DNA of 64,000 bases from Galbitalea sp036271875 (GTDB taxonomy: Bacteria > Actinomycetota > Actinomycetes > Actinomycetales > Microbacteriaceae). Positions within the stretch are counted from its first letter, which is position 1. Every line of letters starts with the position of its first letter. The stretch covers positions 1-64,000 of the forward strand of contig DATAZU010000015.1 in the NCBI GenBank assembly GCA_036271875.1. The letters run 5' to 3'. A program made the translations under genes and the position numbers. A model generated the notes under the pieces. The model did no database searches, had not been told where the DNA came from, and worked only from the letters and a program-made list of their open reading frames with translations. This document shows, piece after piece, positions 31,057-40,349 of the stretch.

Positions 31057-32778
31057 ATGTCGGACAGTTCCAAACCCACCCGGGAAAACATCGATATCAA
31101 GCCCCGCTCTCGTACCGTCACGGACGGTATTGAGGCACTGACCTCGCGCGGGATGCTCCGCGCGGTCGGCATGGGGGATGCGGACTGGGACAAGCCGCAG
31201 ATCGGTATCGCGAGCTCGTGGAACGAGATCACCCCGTGCAACCTCAGCCTCGATCGCCTCGCGCAGGCTTCCAAAGAGGGCGTCCACTCCGGTGGCGGAT
31301 ACCCCCTGCAGTTCGGCACGATTTCGGTCTCCGACGGTATCAGCATGGGCCACGAGGGGATGCACTTCTCGCTCGTCAGCCGTGAGGTCATCGCCGACTC
31401 CGTTGAGGTCGTCATGCAGGCGGAGCGGCTGGACGGCTCGGTACTTCTTGCCGGATGCGACAAGTCGCTTCCCGGGATGCTCATGGCGGCCGCCCGGCTC
31501 GACCTCGCATCCGTTTTCCTCTACGCCGGTTCGATCGCTCCCGGCTGGGTGAAGCTCAGCGACGGCACCGAGAAGGACATCACGATCATCGATTCCTTCG
31601 AGGCGGTCGGCGCCGTTCGCGCTGGCAAGATGAGCATGGAGGATGCGAACCGGATCGAGTGCGCATTCGCCCCGGGCGAGGGCGCGTGCGGCGGCATGTA
31701 CACAGCCAACACGATGGCCAGCGTCGCCGAGGCACTCGGGATGTCGCTTCCCGGCTCGACGAGTCCGGCGTCAGCTGATCGGCGCCGCGACTACTACGCC
31801 CACCGCTCGGGTGAGGCCGTCGTCAACATGCTGCGTCTCGGGATCACGACCCGCGACATCCTGACCAAGGAGGCGTTCGAAAACGCCATCACCGTTGCCA
31901 TGGCTCTCGGCGGCTCGACCAACGTCGTGCTTCACCTGCTGGCCATCGCACACGAGGCCGAGGTCGCCCTGACGATCGACGACTTCAATCGCATCGGCAA
32001 CAACGTGCCGCACCTGGCCGACATGAAGCCGTTCGGTCGCTACGTCATGAACGACCTGGACCGCCACGGCGGCATCCCGGTGCTCATGAAAGCACTTCTG
32101 GAGGCTGGCCTGCTGCACGGCGATTGCCTGACCGTGACGGGCAAGACCGTGGCCGAGAACCTCGCCGACCTTGAGCCGATTGATCCAATCGACGGCAAGG
32201 TGCTGCACACGCTCGACAACCCGATCCACAAGACGGGAGGCCTCACGATCCTGAAGGGGACCCTCGCGCCCGAGGGCGCGGTCGTCAAGAGCGCCGGATT
32301 TGACGCCGACCTGTTCGAGGGGCCAGCCCGCGTGTTCGAGCGCGAGCGAGCCGCGATGGATGCGCTGACCAACGGCGAAATCCAGGCTGGCGACATCGTG
32401 GTCATCCGTTACGAGGGTCCGAAGGGCGGTCCGGGGATGCGCGAGATGCTCGCGATCACGGCCGCCATCAAGGGCGCAGGCCTCGGAAAAGATGTACTAC
32501 TCTTGACGGACGGCAGATTCTCAGGCGGCACAACCGGCCTGTGCATCGGCCACATAGCTCCCGAAGCGGTGGACGCAGGTCCAATTGCCTTCGTGCGCGA
32601 TGGTGATCTGATACGGGTCGATATCGCAGCTCGCAAGCTTGACCTACTGGTCGAGCCCGCTGAGCTGGAAGCTCGCCGCAACGGCTGGGCTCCCCTACCT
32701 CCGCGTTACACCCGCGGCGTTCTCGCGAAATACTCCAAGCTCGTGCACTCCGCTGCTGAGGGTGCCGTCACCGGGTAG
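31057..32778 (+). CDS. ilvD: Dihydroxy-acid dehydratase
   Basis: 573 residues. It dehydrates 2,3-dihydroxy-isovalerate and -methylvalerate in valine, isoleucine and leucine synthesis. Fe-S ligand cysteines are visible in WNEITPCNLSLDRL, LAGCDKSLPGM and GACGGMYTANTMA; the C-terminal RFSGGTTGLCIGHIAPEA is a family signature. The ATG at 31057 is chosen over the TTG two codons earlier. It is followed 38 nt later by ilvB. Confidence 0.95.
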   Translation: MSDSSKPTRENIDIKPRSRTVTDGIEALTSRGMLRAVGMGDADWDKPQIGIASSWNEITPCNLSLDRLAQASKEGVHSGGGYPLQFGTISVSDGISMGHEGMHFSLVSREVIADSVEVVMQAERLDGSVLLAGCDKSLPGMLMAAARLDLASVFLYAGSIAPGWVKLSDGTEKDITIIDSFEAVGAVRAGKMSMEDANRIECAFAPGEGACGGMYTANTMASVAEALGMSLPGSTSPASADRRRDYYAHRSGEAVVNMLRLGITTRDILTKEAFENAITVAMALGGSTNVVLHLLAIAHEAEVALTIDDFNRIGNNVPHLADMKPFGRYVMNDLDRHGGIPVLMKALLEAGLLHGDCLTVTGKTVAENLADLEPIDPIDGKVLHTLDNPIHKTGGLTILKGTLAPEGAVVKSAGFDADLFEGPARVFERERAAMDALTNGEIQAGDIVVIRYEGPKGGPGMREMLAITAAIKGAGLGKDVLLLTDGRFSGGTTGLCIGHIAPEAVDAGPIAFVRDGDLIRVDIAARKLDLLVEPAELEARRNGWAPLPPRYTRGVLAKYSKLVHSAAEGAVTG

Positions 32779-32816
32779 TTCGCGCCGCTGATCACTAGTT
32801 CAAGAAAGTCGCCACC

Positions 32817-34649
32817 ATGCCAACGGAACCTCCTCCGGTGCCGACCGCAACGTCGCCTCGTGCGACGGCGGCCGCGGTAACCAAAGAGCCGGAAATACTT
32901 ACCGGGTCTGGCGCGATCCTGCGCTCGCTTGAGCACCTCGGAATCAAGGATGTCTTCGGCCTGCCCGGCGGAGCGATCATCCCCTTCTATGACGAGCTCA
33001 TGGCGTCAACGTCGATCCGTCACATCCTGGTCCGTCACGAACAGGGTGCCGGTCACGCCGCGGAGGGCTACGCCGCCTCGTCCAATAAGATCGGGGTCGC
33101 GATCGCGACCTCTGGTCCCGGCGCGACCAATCTCGTAACCGCAATCGCGGATGCGTACATGGACTCCGTGCCCTTCCTCGCGATCACCGGCCAGGTGTTC
33201 TCGACCCTGATGGGTTCTGACGCATTCCAGGAGGTCGACACGGTCGGCATCACGATGCCGATCACGAAGCACTCCATCCTGGTAACACGGGCCGAGGATG
33301 TCCCCGGCGCGCTGGCATCCGCTTACCAGATCGCGACGACGGGTCGTCCGGGCCCGGTGCTGGTCGACATCACCAAGGATGCGCAGCAGCAGGAGGCGCC
33401 GTTCATCTGGCCGCCGAAGATCGATCTGCCCGGCTATCGTCCGGTGCTCAAGGCGCACGGTAAGCAGATTCAGGCAGCGGCGCAACTGCTCGCCGAGTCG
33501 AAGCGGCCAGTACTGTACGTCGGTGGCGGTGTAATCCGCTCACAGGCGTCCAAGGAGCTTCTGGTCCTCGCCGAGAAGACCGGTGCAGCCGTTGTGACCA
33601 CCCTCATGGCTCGTGGCGCTTTCCCGGACTCGCACAAGCAGAATCTCGGCATGCCCGGCATGCACGGAACTGTTCCCGCTGTGCTCGCCATCCAGGAGAG
33701 CGACCTGCTCGTCTCGCTCGGGGCCCGATTCGACGACCGCGTCACCGGCAAGGTGAGCGAGTTCGCTCCCGACGCTAAGGTTGTGCACGTCGATATCGAC
33801 CCCGCTGAGATCTCGAAGATCCGTCTTGCAGATGTCCCAATCGTCGGCGATGCCAAGGACGTCATCGCCGACCTCACTGCCGCATACGACGAGGTCACGA
33901 CCTCCGGCAAGCCGGATCTCACCGACTGGTGGACGCGGCTCACGGGACTTCAGGAGGAATTCCCGCTTGGCTACGACGAACCGGATGACGGACTACTCTC
34001 CCCGCAGCACGTCATCGAGCGGATCGGCCAGCTCACCGGACCCGAAGGAATTTATGCGGCCGGCGTGGGCCAGCACCAGATGTGGGCGGCGCAGTTCATT
34101 AGGTACGAGCGGCCGAATGCATGGCTCAACTCCGGCGGCGCCGGAACGATGGGCTATGGCGTGCCAGCCGCCATGGGGGCGAAGGTTGCGAATCCCGACC
34201 GCGTCGTCTGGGCAATCGACGGCGACGGATGCTTCCAGATGACCAACCAGGAACTCGCGACCTGCACGCTCAACAACATCCCGATCAAGGTGGCGATCAT
34301 CAACAACTCGTCACTCGGGATGGTGCGCCAGTGGCAAAACCTGTTCTACGAGGGCCGTTACTCGTTCACCGATCTCAATACCGGCCATAACGGTGACGGC
34401 ACGGAAACACGGATGGTGCCCGACTTCGTGAAGCTGGCTGATGCGTATGGCGCTCTCGGCATCCGTGTCACGAAGGAGGAGGAGATCGATCCGGCTATCA
34501 AGCTCGCTCTCGAAACCAACGATCGGCCGGTTGTCATCGACTTCATCGTGAGCCGTGACGCGATGGTGTGGCCGATGGTCCCTCAGGGTGTCGGCAACTC
34601 GTCCATCCAGTACGCAACCGACCACGCTCCTACCTGGGAAGAGGAGTAG
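32817..34649 (+). CDS. ilvB: Acetolactate synthase, large (catalytic) subunit
   Basis: 610 residues, ThDP-dependent. FGLPGGAIIPFYDEL and RHEQGAGHAAEGYA (with the ThDP-activating Glu) at the N-terminus, ATSGPGATNLVT, and the ThDP/Mg motif GDGCFQMTNQELATC with NNSSLGMVRQWQ. It condenses pyruvate with pyruvate or 2-oxobutyrate. It is coupled to the regulatory subunit gene 3 nt downstream. The N-terminal ~30 residues are Pro/Thr/Ala-rich, as in other actinobacteria. Confidence 0.95.
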   Translation: MPTEPPPVPTATSPRATAAAVTKEPEILTGSGAILRSLEHLGIKDVFGLPGGAIIPFYDELMASTSIRHILVRHEQGAGHAAEGYAASSNKIGVAIATSGPGATNLVTAIADAYMDSVPFLAITGQVFSTLMGSDAFQEVDTVGITMPITKHSILVTRAEDVPGALASAYQIATTGRPGPVLVDITKDAQQQEAPFIWPPKIDLPGYRPVLKAHGKQIQAAAQLLAESKRPVLYVGGGVIRSQASKELLVLAEKTGAAVVTTLMARGAFPDSHKQNLGMPGMHGTVPAVLAIQESDLLVSLGARFDDRVTGKVSEFAPDAKVVHVDIDPAEISKIRLADVPIVGDAKDVIADLTAAYDEVTTSGKPDLTDWWTRLTGLQEEFPLGYDEPDDGLLSPQHVIERIGQLTGPEGIYAAGVGQHQMWAAQFIRYERPNAWLNSGGAGTMGYGVPAAMGAKVANPDRVVWAIDGDGCFQMTNQELATCTLNNIPIKVAIINNSSLGMVRQWQNLFYEGRYSFTDLNTGHNGDGTETRMVPDFVKLADAYGALGIRVTKEEEIDPAIKLALETNDRPVVIDFIVSRDAMVWPMVPQGVGNSSIQYATDHAPTWEEE

Positions 34650-34652
34650 GCC

Positions 34653-35162
34653 ATGAGTTCACATGTGCTGTCACTTCTCGTCGAGGACAAACCGGGTCTG
34701 CTGACCCGCGTTGCTGGTTTGTTTGCTCGGCGTGGGTTCAATATCGAATCGCTCGCCGTCGGTGCCACCGAGATCGAGGGACTGTCGCGCATCACGGTGG
34801 TGGTGGATGTCGAGGACCTTCCTCTCGAGCAGGTAACGAAGCAGCTCAACAAGCTGATCAACGTGATCAAGATCGTCGAACTCGATCCAGCGCAGGCCGT
34901 GACCCGCGAGCACCTGCTCATCAAGGTCAAGGTTGACAATGCGTCGCGCTCGCAGATCCTCGAGGCCGTTACTCTCTTCCGCGCCCGCGTCGTTGATGTG
35001 GCGACGGATGCGCTCGTCATCGAGGTCACCGGCGACAGCGGCAAGGTGCAGGCGTTGCTCCGTGTGCTCGAACCATACGGGATCAAGGAGATCGCTCAGT
35101 CCGGCGTTCTCGCGATCGGGCGCGGCAGCAAGAGCATCACCGAGCGAGTCTTCAAGTCATAA
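34653..35162 (+). CDS. ilvN: Acetolactate synthase, small (regulatory) subunit
   Basis: 169 residues. The N-terminal ACT domain (HVLSLLVEDKPGLLTRVAGL and FARRGFNIESLAVG) binds valine for feedback inhibition; the C-terminal half (about 85-165) completes the activating surface. It is three nucleotides after ilvB, as usual. Confidence 0.94.
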   Translation: MSSHVLSLLVEDKPGLLTRVAGLFARRGFNIESLAVGATEIEGLSRITVVVDVEDLPLEQVTKQLNKLINVIKIVELDPAQAVTREHLLIKVKVDNASRSQILEAVTLFRARVVDVATDALVIEVTGDSGKVQALLRVLEPYGIKEIAQSGVLAIGRGSKSITERVFKS

Positions 35163-35175
35163 CCAAATCCGCGTC

Positions 35176-35278
35176 GGCCCTTCGACAAGCTCAGGGACCG
35201 ACGCTCAACCAGTACGGTCCCTGAGCTTGTCGAGGGACCGGGCATAACGAGTACGGTCCGTGAGCTTGTCGAAGGGCC
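35176..35278. repeat. Three copies of the dispersed CTTCGACAAGCTCAGGG repeat
   Basis: In the ilvN-ilvC gap: one forward copy (35176-35200, GGCCCTTCGACAAGCTCAGG...) and two inverted copies (35215-35240 and 35254-35278), the inverted ones each preceded by CGAGTA or CCAGTA spacers. Forward and inverted copies can pair. Similar repeats are dispersed in many actinobacterial genomes. Others in this window are at 17864-17920 and inside coding sequences at about 15687, 16478 and 43645. Confidence 0.8.
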
Positions 35279-35310
35279 CGCCACGGAAAACAAAGAGAGA
35301 GATATAAAAA

Positions 35311-36336
35311 GTGACCGAAATCTTCTACGACAAAGACGCTGACCTGTCGATCATCCAGGGCAAGAAGGTCGCGATCATCGGCTACGGTTCGCAGGGCCAC
35401 GCGCACGCGCTCAACCTGCGCGACTCGGGCGTCGACGTGGTCGTCGCACTCAAGGCGGACTCGAAGTCGAAGCCCAAGGCCGAGGAGGCCGGCTTCAAGG
35501 TTCTGTCAGTGGCCGAAGCCTCCGAGTGGGCAGACGTCATCGTCATCCTTGCTCCCGACCAGTATCAGCGCATCATCTACCGCGAGGACATCCAGCCGCA
35601 CCTCGCCAAGGGTAAGGCGATCCTGTTCGGTCACGGATTCAACATCCGGTTCGGCTACATCGAGGCGCCCGAGGGTGTCGATGTGATCATGGTCGCCCCG
35701 AAGGGCCCCGGCCACACGGTTCGACGCGAGTACGAGGCGGGTCGCGGCGTTCCCGTCATCGTTGCGGTCGAGGAGGATGCGACCGGTGGCGCGTGGGCAC
35801 TTGCCTGGTCTTACGCCAAGGGCATCGGCGGCCTTCGTGCGGGCGGCATCAAGACGACCTTCACCGAGGAGACCGAGACCGACCTCTTCGGTGAGCAGGC
35901 CGTTCTCTGCGGTGGTGTTTCGCAGCTCGTCCAGTACGGCTTCGAGACCCTGACCGAGGCCGGCTACCAGCCGCAGATCGCCTACTTCGAGGTGTTGCAC
36001 GAGCTGAAGCTCATCGTCGACCTGATGTGGGAGGGCGGCATCGCCAAGCAGCGCTGGTCGGTCTCAGACACGGCCGAGTACGGCGACTATGTCTCCGGTC
36101 CGCGGATCATCGACCCGCACGTCAAGGAGAACATGAAGGCGGTTCTGTCCGACATCCAGGACGGAACGTTCGCCAAGCGCTTCATCGCCGACCAGGATGC
36201 CGGAGCTCCGGAGTTCCTCGCGTTGCGCGAGAAGGGTGCAGCGCACCCGATCGAGGCAACCGGCAAGGAGCTGCGCGCTCTCTTCGCCTGGAAGCAGCAG
36301 GACGCCGACTACACGGACGGCAGCGCCGCCCGCTAG
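35311..36336 (+). CDS. ilvC: Ketol-acid reductoisomerase (NADP+)
   Basis: 341 residues, class I short form. The cofactor motif is GYGSQGHAHALNLRDSG, followed by APDQYQ; metal and substrate residues lie in DLFGEQAVLCGG, HELKLIVDLM and ISDTAEYG-like VSDTAEYGDYVSG. It converts acetolactate to the dihydroxy acid used by IlvD. The GTG at 35311 follows AGAGAGA. It is separated from ilvN by the repeat-rich 148-nt gap. Confidence 0.95.
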   Translation: MTEIFYDKDADLSIIQGKKVAIIGYGSQGHAHALNLRDSGVDVVVALKADSKSKPKAEEAGFKVLSVAEASEWADVIVILAPDQYQRIIYREDIQPHLAKGKAILFGHGFNIRFGYIEAPEGVDVIMVAPKGPGHTVRREYEAGRGVPVIVAVEEDATGGAWALAWSYAKGIGGLRAGGIKTTFTEETETDLFGEQAVLCGGVSQLVQYGFETLTEAGYQPQIAYFEVLHELKLIVDLMWEGGIAKQRWSVSDTAEYGDYVSGPRIIDPHVKENMKAVLSDIQDGTFAKRFIADQDAGAPEFLALREKGAAHPIEATGKELRALFAWKQQDADYTDGSAAR

Positions 36337-36359
36337 TTTCTCGTTCTCCCGTTCGTTCC

Positions 36360-36418
36360 GTGAGGGGCGGCAGAAGGCCCTAAAACCCTCTCGGGAAGGG
36401 CCTTCTGCCGCCCCTCAC
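36360..36418 (+). terminator. Long perfect hairpin after ilvC
   Basis: Arms 36360-36380 and 36398-36418 (21 bp, GTGAGGGGCGGCAGAAGGCC core) pair without mismatch around a 17-nt loop beginning TAAAACC. It lies 23 nt after the ilvC stop. There is no T-tract, so it may act as a terminator or as an mRNA 3' stabiliser. Confidence 0.7.
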
Positions 36419-36443
36419 CGAATTTGGTCGATAGCATTCACGC

Positions 36444-37337
36444 ATGCCTGAGGTGACCAGCAACGAGCGCGCGACCTTCCTGCGCGAGCGATTTATCCCC
36501 GCGAACCTGGCCGCATCGCGGCTCTTTCGCGAGCAGGTCCCGTACATCGGTTACCTGATCTCGTTACTTGGCACCATTGTGCTCGTCGACGCGTCTAATC
36601 CGACGCAAACCGAGATCGTCTTCTGCGTCTACTTCATCGTGCTGGCGGGATTCTTTGCCGCTGAGCAAGTCAGATCGAGGCGAGCCTTGGATCGGTTGAG
36701 ACGCGTCCCCGGTGATTTGGACGGTCCGCAACCCGATCCTGTCCAAACAATGGGATTACCGCGCTATCTGCTCTATACGCGGGATGCTCGCGACCAGTCG
36801 ATGCTGGACGCGATTCTTCATTCTCGTGGGAGAGATTTGGAGGAATTGAACGCGAAATCCCGAGTCTTTCGCCGAGCATTCGGTCCGTACTTCCTTTCGG
36901 TGCTTTTCATCGGTATCGGGTATCTCATTTGGGTCGCGATTTTCGTCGTCGGACGCTCTCCCGAAGTTAAGCTCGCGGGGGCTGCGGTCGTCGCGATGGC
37001 GATGGTGCCTGCGCTCGCAACAGGCCGCACTCGTGCTCGGGTGATTAACTTCCAGGTGCAGGAGAATGCGGCGAACGCAGCCAAGGCCGCTGAAGTCTTG
37101 GAGGCGATGCCGAACCCGGAGCCGCCATTTCGTGACGGCACCGTTGTCCGATACGTAGACGGTGTTTACACGATCGAGCCCAAGGCGATGGTGCCGAGAT
37201 CCGACGTCGTCGGTCAGAGAGCCGCGCTGCGGAGGCTGCGATTCCCGACAACGACGATCCTGTGTTCCATCCTCATTCTCATTTCCGTGATCGTGTTCAT
37301 CGCGCATCCGATTTCCGGCAGTCTGGTCCTGCGCTAA
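36444..37337 (+). CDS. Hypothetical membrane protein, 297 residues
   Basis: Four predicted transmembrane segments: IGYLISLLGTIVLV and IVFCVYFIVLAGFFAA near the start, YFLSVLFIGIGYLIWVAIFV near the middle, and TTTILCSILILISVIVFIAH at the end, with cytosolic charged stretches between. Base composition looks less GC-biased at third positions than the ilv genes around it, which hints at a later arrival. Family unknown. Confidence 0.55.
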   Translation: MPEVTSNERATFLRERFIPANLAASRLFREQVPYIGYLISLLGTIVLVDASNPTQTEIVFCVYFIVLAGFFAAEQVRSRRALDRLRRVPGDLDGPQPDPVQTMGLPRYLLYTRDARDQSMLDAILHSRGRDLEELNAKSRVFRRAFGPYFLSVLFIGIGYLIWVAIFVVGRSPEVKLAGAAVVAMAMVPALATGRTRARVINFQVQENAANAAKAAEVLEAMPNPEPPFRDGTVVRYVDGVYTIEPKAMVPRSDVVGQRAALRRLRFPTTTILCSILILISVIVFIAHPISGSLVLR

Positions 37338-37370
37338 CCGAGAGCGCGCCGCGTCACGGATAATTGGAGC

Positions 37371-37823
37371 GTGAGTGGTGAGGACGACGACGAGGCTCTG
37401 ACGTGGGCCGGCGCGCGCGATCCGAGCCACTACGAGACGCCGGAGCCCAAACCCGTCAAGGGTTCGAAAGCGAAAGCGGCGACCGCGACGGATGCCGATG
37501 CCGACCTCGATGTGGCCCAGGACGACGTGAAGGCGCCGATGAGCGCGGTCGTCCTCGTGTGTCTTGGCGTGCTCGGCGGGATCTACGCGCTGTACACGAT
37601 CGGCTGGTTCGTTTCGTGGCAGCGGCTGGCCTACCCGGCGACGACAGATGTGCTCGAGGTGGCCGCGTTCCACATCCAGCAGGTGCTCGGCATCCTCGCA
37701 CCCCCGCTCTGGTTCGTTATTACGCTGCTCTTCACGCGCGATCGCAAACCGGCCGTGCGACTGTTGTGGCTGGTGGTTGGCGCGCTGCTGCTTGTTCCGT
37801 GGTCCTTCACGTTTGGACAGTGA
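37371..37823 (+). CDS. Hypothetical two-to-three-span membrane protein
   Basis: 150 residues from a GTG. A very acidic, Lys/Ala-rich N-terminus (EDDDEALTWAGARDPSHYE, then DADADLDVAQDD) precedes helices SAVVLVCLGVLGGIYALYTI, a middle segment near ILAPPLWFVITLLF and a last one LLWLVVGALLLVPWSF. It sits 1 nt before the next gene, so the two are probably co-translated. Function unknown. Confidence 0.6.
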   Translation: MSGEDDDEALTWAGARDPSHYETPEPKPVKGSKAKAATATDADADLDVAQDDVKAPMSAVVLVCLGVLGGIYALYTIGWFVSWQRLAYPATTDVLEVAAFHIQQVLGILAPPLWFVITLLFTRDRKPAVRLLWLVVGALLLVPWSFTFGQ

Positions 37824-37824
37824 G

Positions 37825-38160
37825 ATGACGACAGAGACCGAAATCCCTGCAGCTCCGTGGCGCTATGGCTGGCCATCCGTACTGGTGGCGGCGGTCTTCG
37901 GCATCCTCTACGCCTACGTGCTGTGGCAGGCGGTCGAAGACCTCATCCAGCTGCCCGCCCAATTCGGGTCGGTGACTCCGTGGTGGCTGTTGATCCTTGA
38001 CATCGTGGTGCCCGTCGCAGCCTTCGTCGTAGCCTTTTTCGTCGGACGCCGTCGTTCGCTCGGCGGGCGGGCCCTGCTCTTTCTGGTGGGTCTCGCGCTC
38101 GTCGCGTGCTCGACCGTCAGTTCGATCTCCTTTTTCTATACGCACTTCTTCATCGCTTAG
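37825..38160 (+). CDS. Small four-span membrane protein, 111 residues
   Basis: The ATG at 37825 follows the previous stop at once. Hydrophobic segments: SVLVAAVFGILYAYVLW, WLLILDIVVPVAAFVVAFF and ALLFLVGLALVACSTVSS. It ends overlapping the convergent DoxX-like gene by 4 nt. An earlier in-frame start at 37564 lies in the preceding gene. No family recognised; likely works with the upstream membrane protein. Confidence 0.6.
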   Translation: MTTETEIPAAPWRYGWPSVLVAAVFGILYAYVLWQAVEDLIQLPAQFGSVTPWWLLILDIVVPVAAFVVAFFVGRRRSLGGRALLFLVGLALVACSTVSSISFFYTHFFIA

Positions 38161-38552
38161 CCCAGCAGCGCCGCAACCAGCACGAGCGCGATGAGCACGA
38201 GCTGGAGCACGAGCCGCGGCCAGAAGGCGGTGGAAAAGCGTCCAAACTTCTCGCGCTTGCCTGCCGCGTAGGCGTTTGCCGGGAACACGGCGACCAGGAA
38301 AACCGCCAGCGCGATGCCCGCGGCAAGACGCGTCCAGGGAAGCAGGATACCGACGGCACCGAGTAGCTCGCAGACCCCCGTGAAGTAGACGAGGTTCAAG
38401 GGCTTCAGGATGCCGTCGCGTCGAATGGTCGGCGGGATCATGGCGGCCATTCCGCGAGCGACGCGGGGTCGGAAATGGTTGATCCCCATGACGAGGAAGA
38501 TCGCCGCCGTTATCCCACGAAGGATCCAGGCTACGGTCACTGCGGTATCCAT
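38157..38552 (-). CDS. DoxX-like family membrane protein
   Basis: 131 residues with four membrane helices. The motif LRGITAAIFLVMGINHF, a charged loop (FRPRVARGMAAMIPP), then YFTGVCELLGAVGILLPWTR is the DoxX-like consensus. Relatives sit in membrane redox complexes with oxidoreductases, but none is adjacent here. It lies on the opposite strand to its neighbours. Confidence 0.75.
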   Translation of the reverse strand: MDTAVTVAWILRGITAAIFLVMGINHFRPRVARGMAAMIPPTIRRDGILKPLNLVYFTGVCELLGAVGILLPWTRLAAGIALAVFLVAVFPANAYAAGKREKFGRFSTAFWPRLVLQLVLIALVLVAALLG

Positions 38553-38674
38553 CTCCCCATGTTGCGCCCTGTGGCGGCCTCGGTGTGACCGCCCGGCACG
38601 CCGCCGATAAACTTGGCCAGCACCCTGCCGCAGTTAGCGGGACACATTTACGAAACCTAAAGGACCTTCACTTC

Positions 38675-40264
38675 GTGGCCAAGCCGATCGTTCTGATTGC
38701 CGAAGAACTCTCTCCCGCTACCGTCGAGGCCCTCGGCCCCGATTTCGACATCCGATCGGTGGATGGCACGGATCGGAGCGCGCTGCTGGCGGCGCTTCCG
38801 GACGCGAGCGCGATCCTCATCCGTTCGGCCACGCAGGTCGATCAAGAGGCCATCGCGACGGCACCCCATCTCAAAGTGGTCGCGCGCGCGGGCGTTGGCC
38901 TCGACAACGTCGATGTGAAGGCCGCAACGACCGCAGGGATCATGGTCGTCAACGCGCCAACGTCGAACATCATCTCTGCTGCCGAGCTGACGGTCGGCCA
39001 CATCCTGAGCCTCGCGCGGTTCATCCCCGCCGCCCATGACAGTCTTGCCGACGGTACCTGGAAGCGCTCGAAGTTCACCGGCGTCGAGCTGTTCGAGAAG
39101 ACGATCGGCATCATCGGCCTCGGTCGAATTGGCGCACTGATCACGGCGCGACTACAGGCGTTCGGGATGAACGTTGTCGCCTATGACCCATACGTCACGG
39201 CCGCGCGCGCGCAGCAACTGGGCGTGACGCTGCTCAGCCTCGACGAACTGCTGAAGACGAGTGACTTCATCACCATCCACATGCCGAAGACGCCCGAGAC
39301 GACGGGCATGATCTCCACCGACCAGCTCGCGCTCATGAAGCCGAGCGCGTTCATCGTGAACGTGGCCCGCGGCGGGCTCATCGACGAGGATGCGCTCTAC
39401 GCGGCGCTCAAGTCCAAGCGCATCGCGGGTGCGGGCCTCGACGTGTTCGTGAAGGAGCCGCCGACCGATTCGCCGCTGCTCGATCTCGACAACATTGTGC
39501 TCACACCGCATCTGGGAGCGTCCACGGATGAGGCACAGGAGAAGGCCGGAGTATCCGTCGCCAGGTCGGTGCGACTCGCGCTCGACGGCGAGCTGGTGCC
39601 GGACGCGGTAAACGTCGCGGGGGGAGTCATCGACCCGAGCGTTCGACCGGGGATCCCGCTCATCGAGAAGCTCGGACAGGTCTTCGCCGGCCTTGCCGTC
39701 AGCCCGCTGACCAACGTGGATGTCGAGGTGCGCGGCGAGATCGTCGAGTTTGACGTCAGCGTGCTTAAGCTCGCGGCGCTCAAGGGTCTCTTCAGTAACA
39801 TCGTGAGCGAGTCGGTCAGCTACGTGAATGCGCCGCTGCTTGCGGAGCAACGCGGCATGGTTGTGCGTCTAGTCACGGACCCCGTCAGCGAGGAGTACCG
39901 CAACCTGCTCACGATCCGCGGATCGCAGAGCGACGGCACGCAGATTTCGGTTTCGGGAACACTCACCGGAACCAAGCAGACCGAGAAGCTCGTCGAGATC
40001 AACGGGTACGACGTTGAGGTTCCTCTCGCCGAGCACCTCATCGTCATGGTCTACAAGGACCGGCCCGGAATCGTCGCCATCTACGGCAAGGAGTTCGGCG
40101 AGGCATCCATCAACATCGCCGGGATGCAGATTGCTCGTACCAAAGCCGGCGGTCAGGCCCTGAGCGTACTCACGGTCGATTCGCCCGTGCCGGACGACCT
40201 GCTCGAGAAGGTACGGGTCGCGATCGACGCGAGCCTCCTGCGAGAGATCGACATCACCGCCTAA
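38675..40264 (+). CDS. serA: D-3-phosphoglycerate dehydrogenase
   Basis: 529 residues, the long type I form with an intervening domain and a C-terminal ACT domain (NIAGMQIARTKAGGQAL), as in mycobacteria. The NAD motif is IGLGRIGALI, catalytic residues are in NVARGGLIDEDAL (Arg), VFVKEPP (Glu) and TPHLGASTDEA (His). It catalyses the first step of serine synthesis and is feedback-inhibited through the regulatory domains. The GTG at 38675 follows AAAGGACC; an in-frame start at 38585 lacks one. Confidence 0.93.
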   Translation: MAKPIVLIAEELSPATVEALGPDFDIRSVDGTDRSALLAALPDASAILIRSATQVDQEAIATAPHLKVVARAGVGLDNVDVKAATTAGIMVVNAPTSNIISAAELTVGHILSLARFIPAAHDSLADGTWKRSKFTGVELFEKTIGIIGLGRIGALITARLQAFGMNVVAYDPYVTAARAQQLGVTLLSLDELLKTSDFITIHMPKTPETTGMISTDQLALMKPSAFIVNVARGGLIDEDALYAALKSKRIAGAGLDVFVKEPPTDSPLLDLDNIVLTPHLGASTDEAQEKAGVSVARSVRLALDGELVPDAVNVAGGVIDPSVRPGIPLIEKLGQVFAGLAVSPLTNVDVEVRGEIVEFDVSVLKLAALKGLFSNIVSESVSYVNAPLLAEQRGMVVRLVTDPVSEEYRNLLTIRGSQSDGTQISVSGTLTGTKQTEKLVEINGYDVEVPLAEHLIVMVYKDRPGIVAIYGKEFGEASINIAGMQIARTKAGGQALSVLTVDSPVPDDLLEKVRVAIDASLLREIDITA

Positions 40265-40268
40265 AACT

Positions 40269-40339
40269 CCGTGAGAGGTCCCAATCGACCCTTAAATCGG
40301 TCGATTAATGGGTCGATTGGGACCTCTCACGGATTTTTT
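40269..40339 (+). terminator. Rho-independent terminator of serA
   Basis: Perfect 23-bp arms (40269-40291 and 40310-40332; core GTGAGAGGTCCCAATCGACC) with an 18-nt loop starting TTAAATC and a T6 run at 40334-40339. It begins 5 nt after the serA stop. Loop and stem recall the hairpins at 1-37 and 36360-36418. Confidence 0.9.
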
Positions 40340-40349
40340 GTGGCCGGGA

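Noticed and set aside
32779..32816. Attenuator or T-box leader before ilvB
   Set aside because: Only 38 nt separate ilvD and ilvB; no leader peptide or long structured leader fits.
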